Source: Candidatus Aegiribacteria sp. (GTDB lineage Bacteria > Fermentibacterota > Fermentibacteria > Fermentibacterales > JCC-6). From it: a stretch of 64,000 nucleotides of DNA. The stretch spans positions 1-64,000 of the forward strand of contig JAUVEU010000001.1 of NCBI GenBank assembly GCA_030594645.1. Reading direction: 5' to 3'. The translations under genes and the position numbers were made by a program. A model generated the notes under the pieces. The model saw only the letters and a list, made by a program, of their open reading frames with translations, did not search any database and was not told the origin of the DNA. How positions within the stretch are numbered: the stretch's first letter is position 1; each line of letters begins with the position of its first letter. Positions 53,820 to 63,226 of this stretch are shown piece by piece.

Positions 53820-54128
53820 CTCAGCATCCTCATAATCATTGTTGAACTTGAATGGTTTACGCGGCCAGTCAGCAAGGAATTCGCAAGAGAACAGATTGAG
53901 GGATATTTCGGCAGAAATAGCATTGATGACGATGATTGCCTGCAGATATGTATCTATCTGATGATGCGCATCCTGTCTACCATTGGCTGGACATTGAAAT
54001 TTCATCCGCATACTATGACATATATTGAAAACAGGATATACTCAATACTTGATTATTATGAGTATTTTGAAAAAATCAATCCGGACTGGGCAAATAGCAA
54101 GACGGATGCAGTCACAGCAAACAGCTGA
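53820..54128 (+). CDS. Open frame without a standard start, unknown
   Basis: About 102 codons are open from 53820 to the TGA at 54126-54128. They read as a soluble helical protein (EFAREQIEGYFGRNSIDDDD, CLQICIYLMMRILSTIGWTL and IYSILDYYEYFEKINP). There is no ATG, GTG or TTG before an internal ATG pair at about 53960. Either the gene starts at that ATG (about 56 codons), uses an unusual start, or lost its 5' end. No family recognised. Confidence 0.35.
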   Translation, partial: LSILIIIVELEWFTRPVSKEFAREQIEGYFGRNSIDDDDCLQICIYLMMRILSTIGWTLKFHPHTMTYIENRIYSILDYYEYFEKINPDWANSKTDAVTANS

Positions 54129-54197
54129 ACCTTATTCGCGGCATTAGGTTGTTCAAATATATCAGATTAGTCTAGAATGAGTGGAGGAGTGAGCAGG

Positions 54198-54635
54198 ATG
54201 AAGAAAATCAGTATAATCATCTGCGATCGTTACCATACATGTGCAGGAGGGAAGTGCCTGCGGGCTTTGCGAAACCGGGAGGGGGCCTTTGCTCTGTACA
54301 AGGATGAGGAAGTTGAGATGGTAGGCTACACCACCTGCGGAGGTTGTCCCGGCGGCAACGTAGAGTACGCTCCAGCTGAAATGAAAAAGAATGGTACGGA
54401 TGTCATCCATTTAGCTACGGGCTTAGTGGTCGGCTACCCACCTTGCCCCCGCCTGCAGGCTTTCTGTGAATTTATTCCCGCTAAATATAACCTGGATGTG
54501 ATTGTGGGCACTCATCCAATCCCACAAAACTATTTCCTGATTCACCAGGGTTTAGGTACCTGGCAGTCAACCAGATGGCAAGAACGTATTCAGCGCGTCC
54601 TGACAGATGAAGAAACACGTTTGGCATACGATTGA
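54198..54635 (+). CDS. CGGC domain protein
   Basis: From the ATG at 54198 (GGAGGAG upstream), this 145-residue protein has the CGGC-domain pattern: IIICDRYHTCAGGKCLRALR, YTTCGGCPGGNVEY and TGLVVGYPPCPRLQ, with conserved cysteines likely binding metal. Members are thought to be redox or metal-related but have no proven role. A longer in-frame start at 54177 is possible. It stands alone, convergent with the MscS gene. Confidence 0.87.
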   Translation: MKKISIIICDRYHTCAGGKCLRALRNREGAFALYKDEEVEMVGYTTCGGCPGGNVEYAPAEMKKNGTDVIHLATGLVVGYPPCPRLQAFCEFIPAKYNLDVIVGTHPIPQNYFLIHQGLGTWQSTRWQERIQRVLTDEETRLAYD

Positions 54636-54667
54636 CGAGATAAGTTGCAAAAACTGTGTGATAACTT

Positions 54668-56173
54668 CTATCTTATCCCGAAGAAATCCCTTATTCGACC
54701 AAGGATGTGCTCCTTTTGAACAGGCTGTTTCTTTTCCTGTTCTTCGATTGACCTGTTCACAGCTCTGCTTGAAAGGTCCTCCAGTCGCTTTTCCAGCATC
54801 TCAGAGAGCGGTTCCAGGATCGAGGGTTCCGTTTCCAGCAGGTTTGCCAGGCCTTCTTTTTTAACAACGATTACTTCAGTTTCGGCCAACGTGCAGACCG
54901 ATGCGGATCGCGGTTCACCTGTCAGGAGGCTCATTTCACCGAAATAGTCTCTATCATGGAGATCTGCCAGATGAGTTTTTCTACCGGAGCTATCAGAAAC
55001 GTAAACCTCTACCCTGCCATTCGAAATAATCAGCAGCGAATCACCTGAATCCCCCTGGTGAACAAGTATTTCTCCCTTTGAATAGAGATGTTTGGAGGAA
55101 CTCTCGGCAAGTTTCAGGATCTGTTCGTCGTTAAGCATTTTAAAGAGTTCCACTTTTTTGAGCTCATTCAGCATTTCTGTTTTGAGCAGTTCGTTGATTC
55201 TGAAATCGTGGTCCTCAGAGACAGTTCTGAGTGTCACATCCCTTATCGGGAACGGAATTGAAAGTCCGGCCCTTCGAAGGCTGTACCAGATATGTGTTCT
55301 GATGTCGTTTTCAATTTCAAGTTTTCTGTGAAACTCCGTAATCCAGAAACGTACATCATAATTGATAGTGTAATCATCAAATTTGTTAAGGAGTATTTTG
55401 GGAAGAGGTTTCGACAGAACTCCATCGGTTCTGGCAAATATCCCTGAAATCACTTTCCTTACTTGCCCAGGTGAGTGATCGTAAGCCATTCCGACCTCTA
55501 TCCTGCACATGTGCTGTCTGTTCGGATGGGAGTAGTTGGTCACGATATCCTTGGAAACAGTAGCATTTGGAATGGTAACATGATCTCCGGCTCTTGTTCT
55601 GATGGTAAGAGTTCGCCAGTTCATCTGTACGACTATACCCTCTTCTTCACCGACACCTATCCATTCACCAACTTTGTATGGTCTCTCCATCTGCAGGGCC
55701 AGACCCGCAAATAGATTGCCAAGTATGTCCTGAAGAGAAAGTCCTATAACTGCGGAAAGAACAGTTGATGTAACCAGGAACGCGGTGAGTTTGACTCCGA
55801 ATATTCCGTTTAGAATGGCTACTGCGACGATAGCCAGAACGATGAAATTGATCATGTCGATTATCAGTCTCGGTATGTGAATATCACCCTGCTTTTTCAG
55901 AAGATAATCCCACAGAAGCAGGTTCAGAACCTGCAGAATCGTGTTGGCACCGAGCATGATTGTTGCAGCGAGAGCTATTCTGGAAAAGGTTGATTCTCCA
56001 GGCACTCCGAACATCTTCATCACAAGGTATGACGCGCCTGCGATACCAGCCAGAAGAATCCAGAGCTTCAGCTTGCTCCCCGGTGAATGTTTTCTGATTA
56101 TCCAGAGAATGAGCCCTACTGCAAGACCAAGAGCAACAGCCTCAATACCGTACACAATCATCTGCTGACTCAA
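54668..56173 (-). CDS. MscS-family channel with C-terminal cNMP-binding domain
   Basis: This 501-residue protein has about five membrane helices in the first ~150 residues. The pore helix VIGLSLQDILGNLFAGLALQ (~142-161) is of the MscS type, followed by the beta domain (GEWIGVGEEEGIVVQMNWRT, then TIPNATVSKDIVTNYS). The C-terminal cNMP domain (~345-465) contains ILVHQGDSGDSLLIISNGRV, then YFGEMSLLTGEPRSASV with the RS of the phosphate cassette. This is the bacterial cyclic-nucleotide-gated (bCNG-type) arrangement; gating by cAMP is inferred from the domain. Confidence 0.9.
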   Translation of the reverse strand: MSQQMIVYGIEAVALGLAVGLILWIIRKHSPGSKLKLWILLAGIAGASYLVMKMFGVPGESTFSRIALAATIMLGANTILQVLNLLLWDYLLKKQGDIHIPRLIIDMINFIVLAIVAVAILNGIFGVKLTAFLVTSTVLSAVIGLSLQDILGNLFAGLALQMERPYKVGEWIGVGEEEGIVVQMNWRTLTIRTRAGDHVTIPNATVSKDIVTNYSHPNRQHMCRIEVGMAYDHSPGQVRKVISGIFARTDGVLSKPLPKILLNKFDDYTINYDVRFWITEFHRKLEIENDIRTHIWYSLRRAGLSIPFPIRDVTLRTVSEDHDFRINELLKTEMLNELKKVELFKMLNDEQILKLAESSSKHLYSKGEILVHQGDSGDSLLIISNGRVEVYVSDSSGRKTHLADLHDRDYFGEMSLLTGEPRSASVCTLAETEVIVVKKEGLANLLETEPSILEPLSEMLEKRLEDLSSRAVNRSIEEQEKKQPVQKEHILGRIRDFFGIR

Positions 56174-56457
56174 GAATCAACCTCCCGGAGTTTAGATATC
56201 AATAGTATACAATAACAGGAGCAGACCGGGTATGAGGATACCTGTATTCATATCGCGAATGCCTTATGTGAAGAATTTGACCTATGAACTAAAGTTGACC
56301 TGTTCTTTCAATGAGACTATCAATGCTTATACAGATGAAATGAAACCTGATTAATCCTGTTTTCTGTTTGCTGAAGCGGGATAGTGAGCTGGAATAAATA
56401 TCGCTGCGAAATGTATCAAAAACAGGATAATGAGTCTCTCTTCAATTGGAGGATCGA

Positions 56458-57384
56458 ATGCTACCCCTGATGTTTGCAGCACTGGTCGACACAATTATTG
56501 CTCCCCCGGCTGACTTGAATACAATCTATGTTCATGAATGGGGAGCAATAACTTTTTCTGAAGAAGTAATAATCGGAGCAGTTCCAACATCGGATCCTTT
56601 TGAGAGTTTCACAACTCACAATGAATGGGACGAACCAGTGGCCAGAGCCCCCGTTGTCTACTTTTACGGTGCTCCCTTCAAAGGTACTTTCACTGTCACG
56701 GTTCCATCCGGAGTATTTATCGAAACCTGGCCTGTCCCGGAGGAATTGATTCTTATCGCTCCCCTGCAGTTATCTAACTCTTCCAGAGCGGTGTGGAACA
56801 TCTCCGGTACTTCGTGGGGGGAACCCGGCACAATTGACATTCCAGCTGAAAGGGATGAGTTAAGTTTTACACCCGATATCATTGATGTCTGGAGATGGCC
56901 TCCATCGTTTCTGCTGGAGTTCAATAATGGAGTCCGCGAAAAATTTATCTATTACGAGTGTGCTCTGACACCACAGAGTAATGACGACTTCTATCCGGCA
57001 ATACTAACAGATGAAGGGACCATACTTGATCCTGAATATCATGGTGAACTGATAAGGTTCATCAAGCTGGATGGAAAAGTAGTCATCAATCCAATTGCCG
57101 GAAGATACGGAATACGTCGCGAATTACAGCAGGCAACCGAATATGGAGATATCTTTGAAACCCTCTGTTCCTGGGCTGGTGGAACAATGAAATCAGATGA
57201 GATAAATGCCATGTGGACTACATGGGAAGACTGGATCTACGATGGTTCCTGGAGCGGTAATACTCTCCTTGTATTCCCACTGCCTGAGGAAACCATTGAG
57301 AAAATGAGCAGCATAACACTGGAAACCTCAGAGGAACATGAAATAGAATACAGCCGATTCTATGTGGGGATACTGTCAATCTGA
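56458..57384 (+). CDS. Exported protein of unknown function
   Basis: From the ATG at 56458 (GGAGG upstream), this 308-residue protein has a short hydrophobic start (MLPLMFAALVDTIIAPPAD). A beta-rich body follows with many tryptophans (IYVHEWGAITFSEE, YGAPFKGTFTVTVPSGVFIE). The start VHEWGAxTF is shared, as far as I recall, by uncharacterised proteins of several phyla. No enzyme motif is seen. A TTGACC/TATCAA pair with 17-base spacing lies at 56295-56323. Confidence 0.65.
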   Translation: MLPLMFAALVDTIIAPPADLNTIYVHEWGAITFSEEVIIGAVPTSDPFESFTTHNEWDEPVARAPVVYFYGAPFKGTFTVTVPSGVFIETWPVPEELILIAPLQLSNSSRAVWNISGTSWGEPGTIDIPAERDELSFTPDIIDVWRWPPSFLLEFNNGVREKFIYYECALTPQSNDDFYPAILTDEGTILDPEYHGELIRFIKLDGKVVINPIAGRYGIRRELQQATEYGDIFETLCSWAGGTMKSDEINAMWTTWEDWIYDGSWSGNTLLVFPLPEETIEKMSSITLETSEEHEIEYSRFYVGILSI

Positions 57385-57437
57385 CATTTTCAGTTGCTCA
57401 TCCCGGGCTTTTTCACCGGCTTCTGTATGCAGTTGCG

Positions 57438-57701
57438 CTATTCTCCTTCTGTTTCTGTTTTTACGACGATTGTGCAGTTTGCTACGAGAGCAGCAATCGC
57501 TCCGATAGCTGCCCAGACCGGGAGTAAAATTACGGCTACAGCGCCCAGGGTCATTGGAACTTCAATCAGAACTTTTCCATCTTCATTCATTATCATGATA
57601 TGTCTTACATTACCCTGATGGAGAATCTCCTTTAATTTGTCAATGAGTTCTTTGCCGCAAACATGGAATTCCTTTGTTGTTGTATTCTTTTCTTCCTGCA
57701 T
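57438..57701 (-). CDS. DUF4342 domain protein
   Basis: This 87-residue protein has an N-terminal helix and the DUF4342 core: ELIDKLKEILHQGNVRHIMI, then KVLIEVPMTLGAVAVILLPV and a glycine/alanine-rich membrane segment, ending IVVKTE. Members are small, partly membrane-inserted proteins without known function. It lies directly after thiL (two-base gap) in the same operon. Confidence 0.8.
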   Translation of the reverse strand: MQEEKNTTTKEFHVCGKELIDKLKEILHQGNVRHIMIMNEDGKVLIEVPMTLGAVAVILLPVWAAIGAIAALVANCTIVVKTETEGE

Positions 57702-57703
57702 TT

Positions 57704-58669
57704 CTAAACCTCCAGATGATCGTACCCGGTTGTTTCAACGTTTACCTGTTTTCCATCCAATAAAACACTAACTCTCCCCGCACCTTCCTTTGCGAAACCA
57801 ACTCTTTTACATCCTCGAGATGTAAACTCACTCTGTTCAGTCGCACCGAAAAGCAGAACGAAATCTTCCCCGGATGCTGCAGCTTCAAGCGGTTTATCTT
57901 TCACTGAGTTATAGAATATCGATTCATCAATATCAAGAGTTACATCAACTCTGCTCTCACGGGAAAGATGCCAGGCCTCTGAGAAAAGACCATCGGAAAT
58001 ATCAATCCCGCAAAGAACTCCTTTTCTCCTCAGTTCTGCGGCAAGCTCAAGCTCAGCCCGCGGAAGCAGAAAGGCTCTCACCTGTTCCAGTCTATCCTCA
58101 GAGATTTTACCGGAGCGAGGATTCAAATTCTCGCCTTCAAGACCGCCTGCCTTCTCGAGTATTGCAGGAGCATCAAGCGCCCTGCCTATCGGTCCGGAAA
58201 GCCAGAGATTATCACCCGGTCGCAGTGTTGATCTTCTAAGAAGAGTTTGGGAATTACCTCCTTCACCAACTGCGGTAAGTGTGATCCCGAAATTACTCCC
58301 CCTGATTGTTTCTCCTCCTGCAACAACGCAATCCTCTCTCTCCATCAGTCCTCTGTAGAATCTTTCAAGCCAATCAATCTCCAGACATGGGGGTAATGTG
58401 ACTGCGGTAAATATCCACCGGGAACAGGCACCCATGGCTGCGATATCCGATAGTGTCGCTTCAAGCAATCGCCGCCCGAGAACCTCTGGCGGTGCCCACC
58501 AGCGATAAAAATGGGATCCCTCGAAATAGCTGTCCGTAGTCACAACAGGACACTGGAGGGCTGGAAGAACGCTGCTGTCATCACCGATTAGACTGAGTGA
58601 CGGAAAGGTATCCCTCAGCCTTTGTATCAGACCTCTCTCTCCTATATCACCTACAGTTGAACCAGTCAA
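57704..58669 (-). CDS. thiL: Thiamine-monophosphate kinase
   Basis: This 321-residue protein has the AIR-synthase-like fold: GERGLIQRLRD, LIGDDSSVLP as the GDD metal site, VVTTDSYFEGSHF, LSDIAAMGA, VAGGETIRGSNFGITLTAVG, LWLSGPIGRA and GIDISDGL. It phosphorylates thiamine phosphate to the diphosphate with ATP. It lies between mtnP and DUF4342 on the same strand with tiny gaps. No other thiamine gene is in the window. Confidence 0.93.
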   Translation of the reverse strand: MTGSTVGDIGERGLIQRLRDTFPSLSLIGDDSSVLPALQCPVVTTDSYFEGSHFYRWWAPPEVLGRRLLEATLSDIAAMGACSRWIFTAVTLPPCLEIDWLERFYRGLMEREDCVVAGGETIRGSNFGITLTAVGEGGNSQTLLRRSTLRPGDNLWLSGPIGRALDAPAILEKAGGLEGENLNPRSGKISEDRLEQVRAFLLPRAELELAAELRRKGVLCGIDISDGLFSEAWHLSRESRVDVTLDIDESIFYNSVKDKPLEAAASGEDFVLLFGATEQSEFTSRGCKRVGFAKEGAGRVSVLLDGKQVNVETTGYDHLEV

Positions 58670-58675
58670 GAAAAC

Positions 58676-59542
58676 CTATCTCTCAAGAATGACTTTCAGA
58701 TGCTCCTTCGCCAGATAACTCCGATTCTCAGGAACTGTAATAATCGAACTCTCAACAGCCTCTGCTCCTCCGTGGCAGTTACATTCCGTATCTTCAGGAT
58801 CTATCTTCTTCAACGCGTTCTCTATCGTTCTCCTTGCCCGAACGGTATTCACCCTGATGTTCGCCATTACAGCTTCGACTGAGACATCTTCCTCTGATTC
58901 ATGCCATACATCGTAATCTGTGACCAATCCAAGAATCGAGTAACATATTCCTGCTTCCCTGGCGAGTTTAGCTTCTGGAAGTGCCGTCATGCCTATAATA
59001 GCATGCCCCTGACGACGGTAAATATCACTCTCTGCCCTTGTGGAGAAAGCAGGCCCTTCCATGCAGACGAGAGTTCCACCTCTATGTATTGTAGCGTCTG
59101 CTTCTTCCGCTGAACAGGCAAGAATCCCGGATAACTTCTGACAGAAGGGGTCACCAAATCCTATGTGAGCAACTAATCCACCGCTGAAGTAAGTCGATCT
59201 TCTTATTCCTTTTGTTCTGTCGTAAAGTTGATCCGGAATAACAAAGTGTCTGGGGTGATACTCCTCTTGAAGACTTCCAACAGCTGACACTGAGATAATC
59301 TTTCGTACGCCGATATGCTTCATTGCATATATATTTGCCGCGTATGGAACTTCTGAGGGAGATAGTGTATGACCCTCGCCATGTCGTGGAAGAAAAACTA
59401 GAGGGATTCCATCGTATTCGGCCAGAATCAAAGGCGCTGACGGTCTTCCAAAGGGAGTTTCGGTATTCAGTTCTCCTTCGATTTTGACTCCGTCAAATGA
59501 ATAAACTCCGGAGCCTCCTATTATCCCAATGCGTTTTTTCAT
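58676..59542 (-). CDS. mtnP: 5'-methylthioadenosine phosphorylase
   Basis: This 288-residue protein has the MTAP/PNP pattern: IGIIGGSGVYSFDG with the phosphate-loop serine, FLPRHGEGHTLSPSEVPYAA, NIYAMKHIGV, VSAVGSLQEEYHPRHFVIPD, CMEGPAFSTRAESDIYR, and IGMTALPEAKLAREAGICY in the base site. It splits methylthioadenosine from polyamine or other SAM use. The neighbouring operon genes are thiL and DUF4342. Inosine-type variants cannot be excluded from sequence alone. Confidence 0.92.
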   Translation of the reverse strand: MKKRIGIIGGSGVYSFDGVKIEGELNTETPFGRPSAPLILAEYDGIPLVFLPRHGEGHTLSPSEVPYAANIYAMKHIGVRKIISVSAVGSLQEEYHPRHFVIPDQLYDRTKGIRRSTYFSGGLVAHIGFGDPFCQKLSGILACSAEEADATIHRGGTLVCMEGPAFSTRAESDIYRRQGHAIIGMTALPEAKLAREAGICYSILGLVTDYDVWHESEEDVSVEAVMANIRVNTVRARRTIENALKKIDPEDTECNCHGGAEAVESSIITVPENRSYLAKEHLKVILER

Positions 59543-59627
59543 TATCCTCCGTTCGAGGCAAAAGGAACTTACAGTTATAGATTATATATATAACTTCTAC
59601 AACTGTTTGAAAGGTAGTTAAAATAGC

Positions 59628-60665
59628 ATGCTCAGAAACGATAATCACGAAAGAATCAGTCTATCCGGCCTAACATACGAACAACTGAGATCCTGGCTAT
59701 CTTCGAATATGAATATGAAGCCTTTCAGAGCAAACCAGATCTTCTCCTGGATTCATCAAAGGGGAGTCACTTCCTTTCAAGAGATGAGTAATTTGTCCTT
59801 GAGTGCCAGGGAACACCTGGAAACACTGGCTATTATCACAACTCTCCGAACCGACAGCTCGCTTTCCGCAGAAGATGGAACAATCAAGTATTCCTACTTA
59901 TTAAGTGATGGTAGCAGAATTGAATCTGTACTTATACCAGAGCCTCCCAGATTAACAGCCTGTCTTTCAACTCAGGTCGGATGCAGGCTCGGCTGCATTT
60001 TCTGTCAGACGGGAAAAATGGGTTTGACAAGAGATCTCACCACTGATGAAATCGTATCCCAGCTTTATCAGTTGCGAAGCACGACAGAGACACGAATCAG
60101 CAACGTGGTCTTTATGGGTATGGGTGAACCAATGGATAACTTTGACAATGTCAGTAATGCGCTTTCCATCATAGGCGATGACAGAGGTATCTGTATAGGA
60201 TCAAGAAAAATCACTATATCAACAGTTGGTTTGCCGGGAGGGATTGAAAAACTGGCCAGGCTTCAAGGACAGTACGGTCTTGCAGTCTCTCTTCACAGTG
60301 CTGTTGAGAAAACTAGAAGAATGCTGGTGCCTGCTTCAAGGGCTTTACCTCTTCACAGACTCAAACAGGATATCCTTGATTACAATCAGAAAAAAGGCAA
60401 AAGAGTCACGCTTGAGTATTGCCTTATTGAAAACGTAAACGACTCGATTAAAGAAGCTCAGGCTCTGGTGGAATTCACAAAGGGGCTTGAATGCAAAATC
60501 AATCTTCTGCTTTATAACAGTATTGAAGGAGCTGATTTCAGCAGACCAGGCAGTGATGTCGTAGAAAAATTCATAGGCTACCTTTACCCCAGATGCCAGG
60601 CTGTTACCCTGCGTCGTTCAAGAGGAGCCGATGTTTCAGCAGCCTGCGGCCAACTAGGGACTTAG
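59628..60665 (+). CDS. rlmN: 23S rRNA (adenine-2503-C2) methyltransferase RlmN
   Basis: This 345-residue radical SAM methyltransferase has cluster motif C119-x3-C123-x2-C126 and catalytic cysteines C112 (ACLSTQ) and C340 (AACGQL) at positions matching the enterobacterial enzyme's pair. Supporting blocks are FMGMGEPMDNFDNV, ISTVGLPGGIEKLA, LAVSLHSAVEKTR and INLLLYNSIEGADF. It methylates A2503 of 23S rRNA and often tRNA. It is divergent from mtnP. Confidence 0.95.
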   Translation: MLRNDNHERISLSGLTYEQLRSWLSSNMNMKPFRANQIFSWIHQRGVTSFQEMSNLSLSAREHLETLAIITTLRTDSSLSAEDGTIKYSYLLSDGSRIESVLIPEPPRLTACLSTQVGCRLGCIFCQTGKMGLTRDLTTDEIVSQLYQLRSTTETRISNVVFMGMGEPMDNFDNVSNALSIIGDDRGICIGSRKITISTVGLPGGIEKLARLQGQYGLAVSLHSAVEKTRRMLVPASRALPLHRLKQDILDYNQKKGKRVTLEYCLIENVNDSIKEAQALVEFTKGLECKINLLLYNSIEGADFSRPGSDVVEKFIGYLYPRCQAVTLRRSRGADVSAACGQLGT

Positions 60666-60669
60666 TCTG

Positions 60670-60745
60670 TTTAGTCAATTTAAAGTACATATATCAAATA
60701 TATAATACAAATTAAATATATAATATATATTGTTTATAACGTTTC
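60670..60745. other. Very AT-rich tract between convergent genes
   Basis: Almost pure A/T with repeated ATATAT steps. It may end transcripts or mark a weakly paired region, but no single hairpin with a T run stands out. Confidence 0.4.
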
Positions 60746-60778
60746 TGCTTTATAAAGCACTCTATATTCTGGCCCAGG

Positions 60779-61342
60779 TCAAAAGACAATAGAAGCAAGA
60801 ATCTTCAATCCGGACAAATCTTTCTCCGACTCCCCTGCAAGAGCAGAACCAACAGGCACCCATTCCGGGGATACAACAAGGTCAAGGAAAGTTGATTCTC
60901 CAAGCATTATCCTTGTCCCGATTTCAGCTCCGATAACAGCGGCTCCTGTATTTCTACCATCCTGATTTCCATCGGGTCTGTCCCAGAGAAGAATCCCGCC
61001 TCCATATATACCCAGCAACGGTTCAATTCCCCTTGGTCCTGCGTATTGTTTGTAGAAAGGATAGGTTCTGTATCCAACTGTCAAAGGTATACCGGCTACA
61101 CCCTTCCAGCTGTCTCTGTCTGAGGTTGCACTCAAGTATCCGGTTTCAATAATGAAGCAGCTACCCAGAGAGGGCGGTATCTGCAGTGATACCATGAATG
61201 CAGGACCAGGATTCAACTGCGTATCGGAATCGAACAGTGAAGGCATCCAGACACCAACACCGAAACTCATTTCAAGCTCACTTCTCTCAGACGCAGCAAC
61301 AAGTGCGCACAACAGTGCAAGGATAAGGATAGCAGCTTTCAT
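60779..61342 (-). CDS. Small outer-membrane beta-barrel-like protein
   Basis: This 187-residue exported protein has a signal peptide (AAILILALLCALVAASE) and alternating strands typical of an 8-strand barrel: ELEMSFGVGVWMPSLF, FIIETGYLSATSDRD, IPLTVGYRTYPFY and a terminal GLKILASIVF ending in a phenylalanine. No named family. It lies between rlmN and the cobalamin gene. Confidence 0.65.
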   Translation of the reverse strand: MKAAILILALLCALVAASERSELEMSFGVGVWMPSLFDSDTQLNPGPAFMVSLQIPPSLGSCFIIETGYLSATSDRDSWKGVAGIPLTVGYRTYPFYKQYAGPRGIEPLLGIYGGGILLWDRPDGNQDGRNTGAAVIGAEIGTRIMLGESTFLDLVVSPEWVPVGSALAGESEKDLSGLKILASIVF

Positions 61343-61411
61343 ACTTTACCTCCTAATAATAATATTTAGCACTATTAATATGATGAAAATGTCAAAATAC
61401 AAGGTTTGACC

Positions 61412-61936
61412 CTAATTTTCTATTCCTTTTCGAGCGAGGAGGTTTTCTGTTTCATAGTAGTGTTTCACTTCCCGCATTTCAGTCACTAGATCAGCCAGCT
61501 CTACGAAACTGTCAGGAGCGTATCTGCCGGTTACAACAAGCTCGACATTATCGGGACGCTTCCTGAGCACTTCCAGTACGTCTTCCTTATCAAGAAGACC
61601 AAGGTAAACGGTTACGTTAAGCTCATCTGCTATTATCACATCAAACCTACCTGAAAGCATGGCTTCCATCAATTTGATGAGGCCGTTCTGAGCAGCGACT
61701 AAATCCTCAGTTGAAGGTTTCTCGCCCTTGCAAAGCAGTTTTGGTGTACCGTACTGCTCCATTGTGATAGTTTCAGGGAAACGTTCAGGGAGAGCCAGTT
61801 CAGAATAGTCCTGCCCCTTCATGAACTGGCCAATATACACCTTCATACCGGAGCAGGCGGCTCTTACAGCAAGTCCAAGAGCAGCTGTAGTCTTGCCTTT
61901 TCCGTTACCGGTGTACAATTGGAACCGACCTTCCAT
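61412..61936 (-). CDS. cobO: Corrinoid adenosyltransferase (CobO/BtuR type)
   Basis: This 174-residue protein has the phosphate-binding start YTGNGKGKTTAALGLAVR, GQFMKGQDYSEL, FDVIIADELNVTVYLGLL and LVVTGRYAPDSFVELADLVT. It adds the adenosyl group to cob(I)alamin or its precursors. Two B12-type radical SAM enzymes in this window would depend on cobalamin. An alternative symbol is btuR/cobA. Confidence 0.93.
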   Translation of the reverse strand: MEGRFQLYTGNGKGKTTAALGLAVRAACSGMKVYIGQFMKGQDYSELALPERFPETITMEQYGTPKLLCKGEKPSTEDLVAAQNGLIKLMEAMLSGRFDVIIADELNVTVYLGLLDKEDVLEVLRKRPDNVELVVTGRYAPDSFVELADLVTEMREVKHYYETENLLARKGIEN

Positions 61937-62032
61937 ACCACTCCTTTCAGTATAAAGATAAGCCGCATTGGAGAAGGAAGAAAGTCTGAAAGAATTAAGT
62001 TAATTCAGTTGATTATAATCCCGGGAAACGGT

Positions 62033-62671
62033 TCACCTGCCGGGAAGCATCAGTGAGTGAGAAAGTATGTCCAGTTCTGTGGAAATTTCTATGTATCGCA
62101 GCTCTACACCTTCCGGAATATCCAGAGGTTCCAGTACAAAACTCAGAATCGCATTACACCCTGCTTCCACAAGCTGATTAACACATTCCTGTCCTTCACC
62201 ATCAGAAACTGCAATCACCGCTATAACATCACCGAGTTCCTTGATTGCCTCCCGCAGTTCCGTCATCGGTTGAATGACGGTCCCGGCACAGATCTTTCCT
62301 TGCTTTTCAGGGTCAGTATCAAAAATAGCAGAGTAGTTGTATCCACCGGTACCTTCAAGACCGGATTCAAGAAGAGCGTGACCAATATTGCCTGCACCTA
62401 TTACAATAACATGTGAAGGTTTTCCCGTTCCAAGTATTCTCTCAATGTTCGCAAGGAGACTCTGAACATCGTATCCGGAACCCTGCTTACCGAACTCTCC
62501 GAACACAGCAAGATCCTTTCTCACTCCCGCTGAAGAAATCCCACATCTTTTCGCCAGATATTCCGATGTAACGATTTTTTTTCCTTCAGTTCTGGTGTGC
62601 CTGAGGCACCGTGCATAGTGGCTGAGACGCCTGATGGTTCTTTCTGAAACTTTTCCGACGGTCAAAATCAT
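62033..62671 (-). CDS. rex: Redox-sensing repressor Rex
   Basis: This 212-residue protein has an N-terminal winged helix (RTIRRLSHYARCLRHTRTEG, then VTSEYLAKRCGISSAGVRKD) and an NAD(H)-binding Rossmann domain with VIGAGNIGHALLES and the IFDTDPEK segment. It ends with the domain-swapped helix. Rex senses the NADH/NAD ratio and represses fermentation or respiration genes; the targets are not in view. It stands alone. Confidence 0.93.
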   Translation of the reverse strand: MILTVGKVSERTIRRLSHYARCLRHTRTEGKKIVTSEYLAKRCGISSAGVRKDLAVFGEFGKQGSGYDVQSLLANIERILGTGKPSHVIVIGAGNIGHALLESGLEGTGGYNYSAIFDTDPEKQGKICAGTVIQPMTELREAIKELGDVIAVIAVSDGEGQECVNQLVEAGCNAILSFVLEPLDIPEGVELRYIEISTELDILSHSLMLPGR

Positions 62672-62883
62672 CCGTTTCTGTTTGTGAATGTCCGAACTTA
62701 TGCAAATCTATACCCGGAATTTACCCGGTCAACCCTCCCTGCAAGGTTAGTCTCCCATGAAAGGGATATTGCATCTCTTCCTGGTAGACCTCAAAGAAGA
62801 AAGAGCTTTACCTTGAAATTGGGTATTCCCATAAGGATCATAATCTTTGACGCATAGTACCGATGTTTATTCCTGAGAAAAAG

Positions 62884-63225
62884 CTACTTTGCTTCGCGAA
62901 TACCTTCAAGAGTCGCCTTTGCCGAAGGAACTAAATCAAGGAATTCCATAAGATCCCTGCAAGGGTACTCGATGCAGTCCGCGCAGGTACTAACAGATCG
63001 TTTCATTGCACAAGGACGCATTATACACTTGAAACAGTAGGAAAAATGTGCGCCTTCAACCGACTTACAACCATCACAATTGATATCTTCTGCTGTAAGG
63101 TCCCAATTGAATTCTTTCGACCACCCAATCGCAACTTTTTCTCTGAGCCCTTGATCGTTATTCTGCGTAGCCTGATAAGCGGGACACTCTTCACAGTTCA
63201 ACCCACAGTACGCGATAAGAGGCAT
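62884..63225 (-). CDS. DUF3795 domain protein
   Basis: From the ATG at 63225 (GGAG upstream), this 113-residue protein has the DUF3795 pattern: MPLIAYCGLNCEECPAYQAT, CDGCKSVEGAHFSYCFKCIM, and CADCIEYPCRDLMEFL. The cysteines likely bind metal. No established function. An in-frame ATG at 63237 would overlap maf by 11 bases. Confidence 0.88.
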   Translation of the reverse strand: MPLIAYCGLNCEECPAYQATQNNDQGLREKVAIGWSKEFNWDLTAEDINCDGCKSVEGAHFSYCFKCIMRPCAMKRSVSTCADCIEYPCRDLMEFLDLVPSAKATLEGIREAK

Positions 63226-63226
63226 T

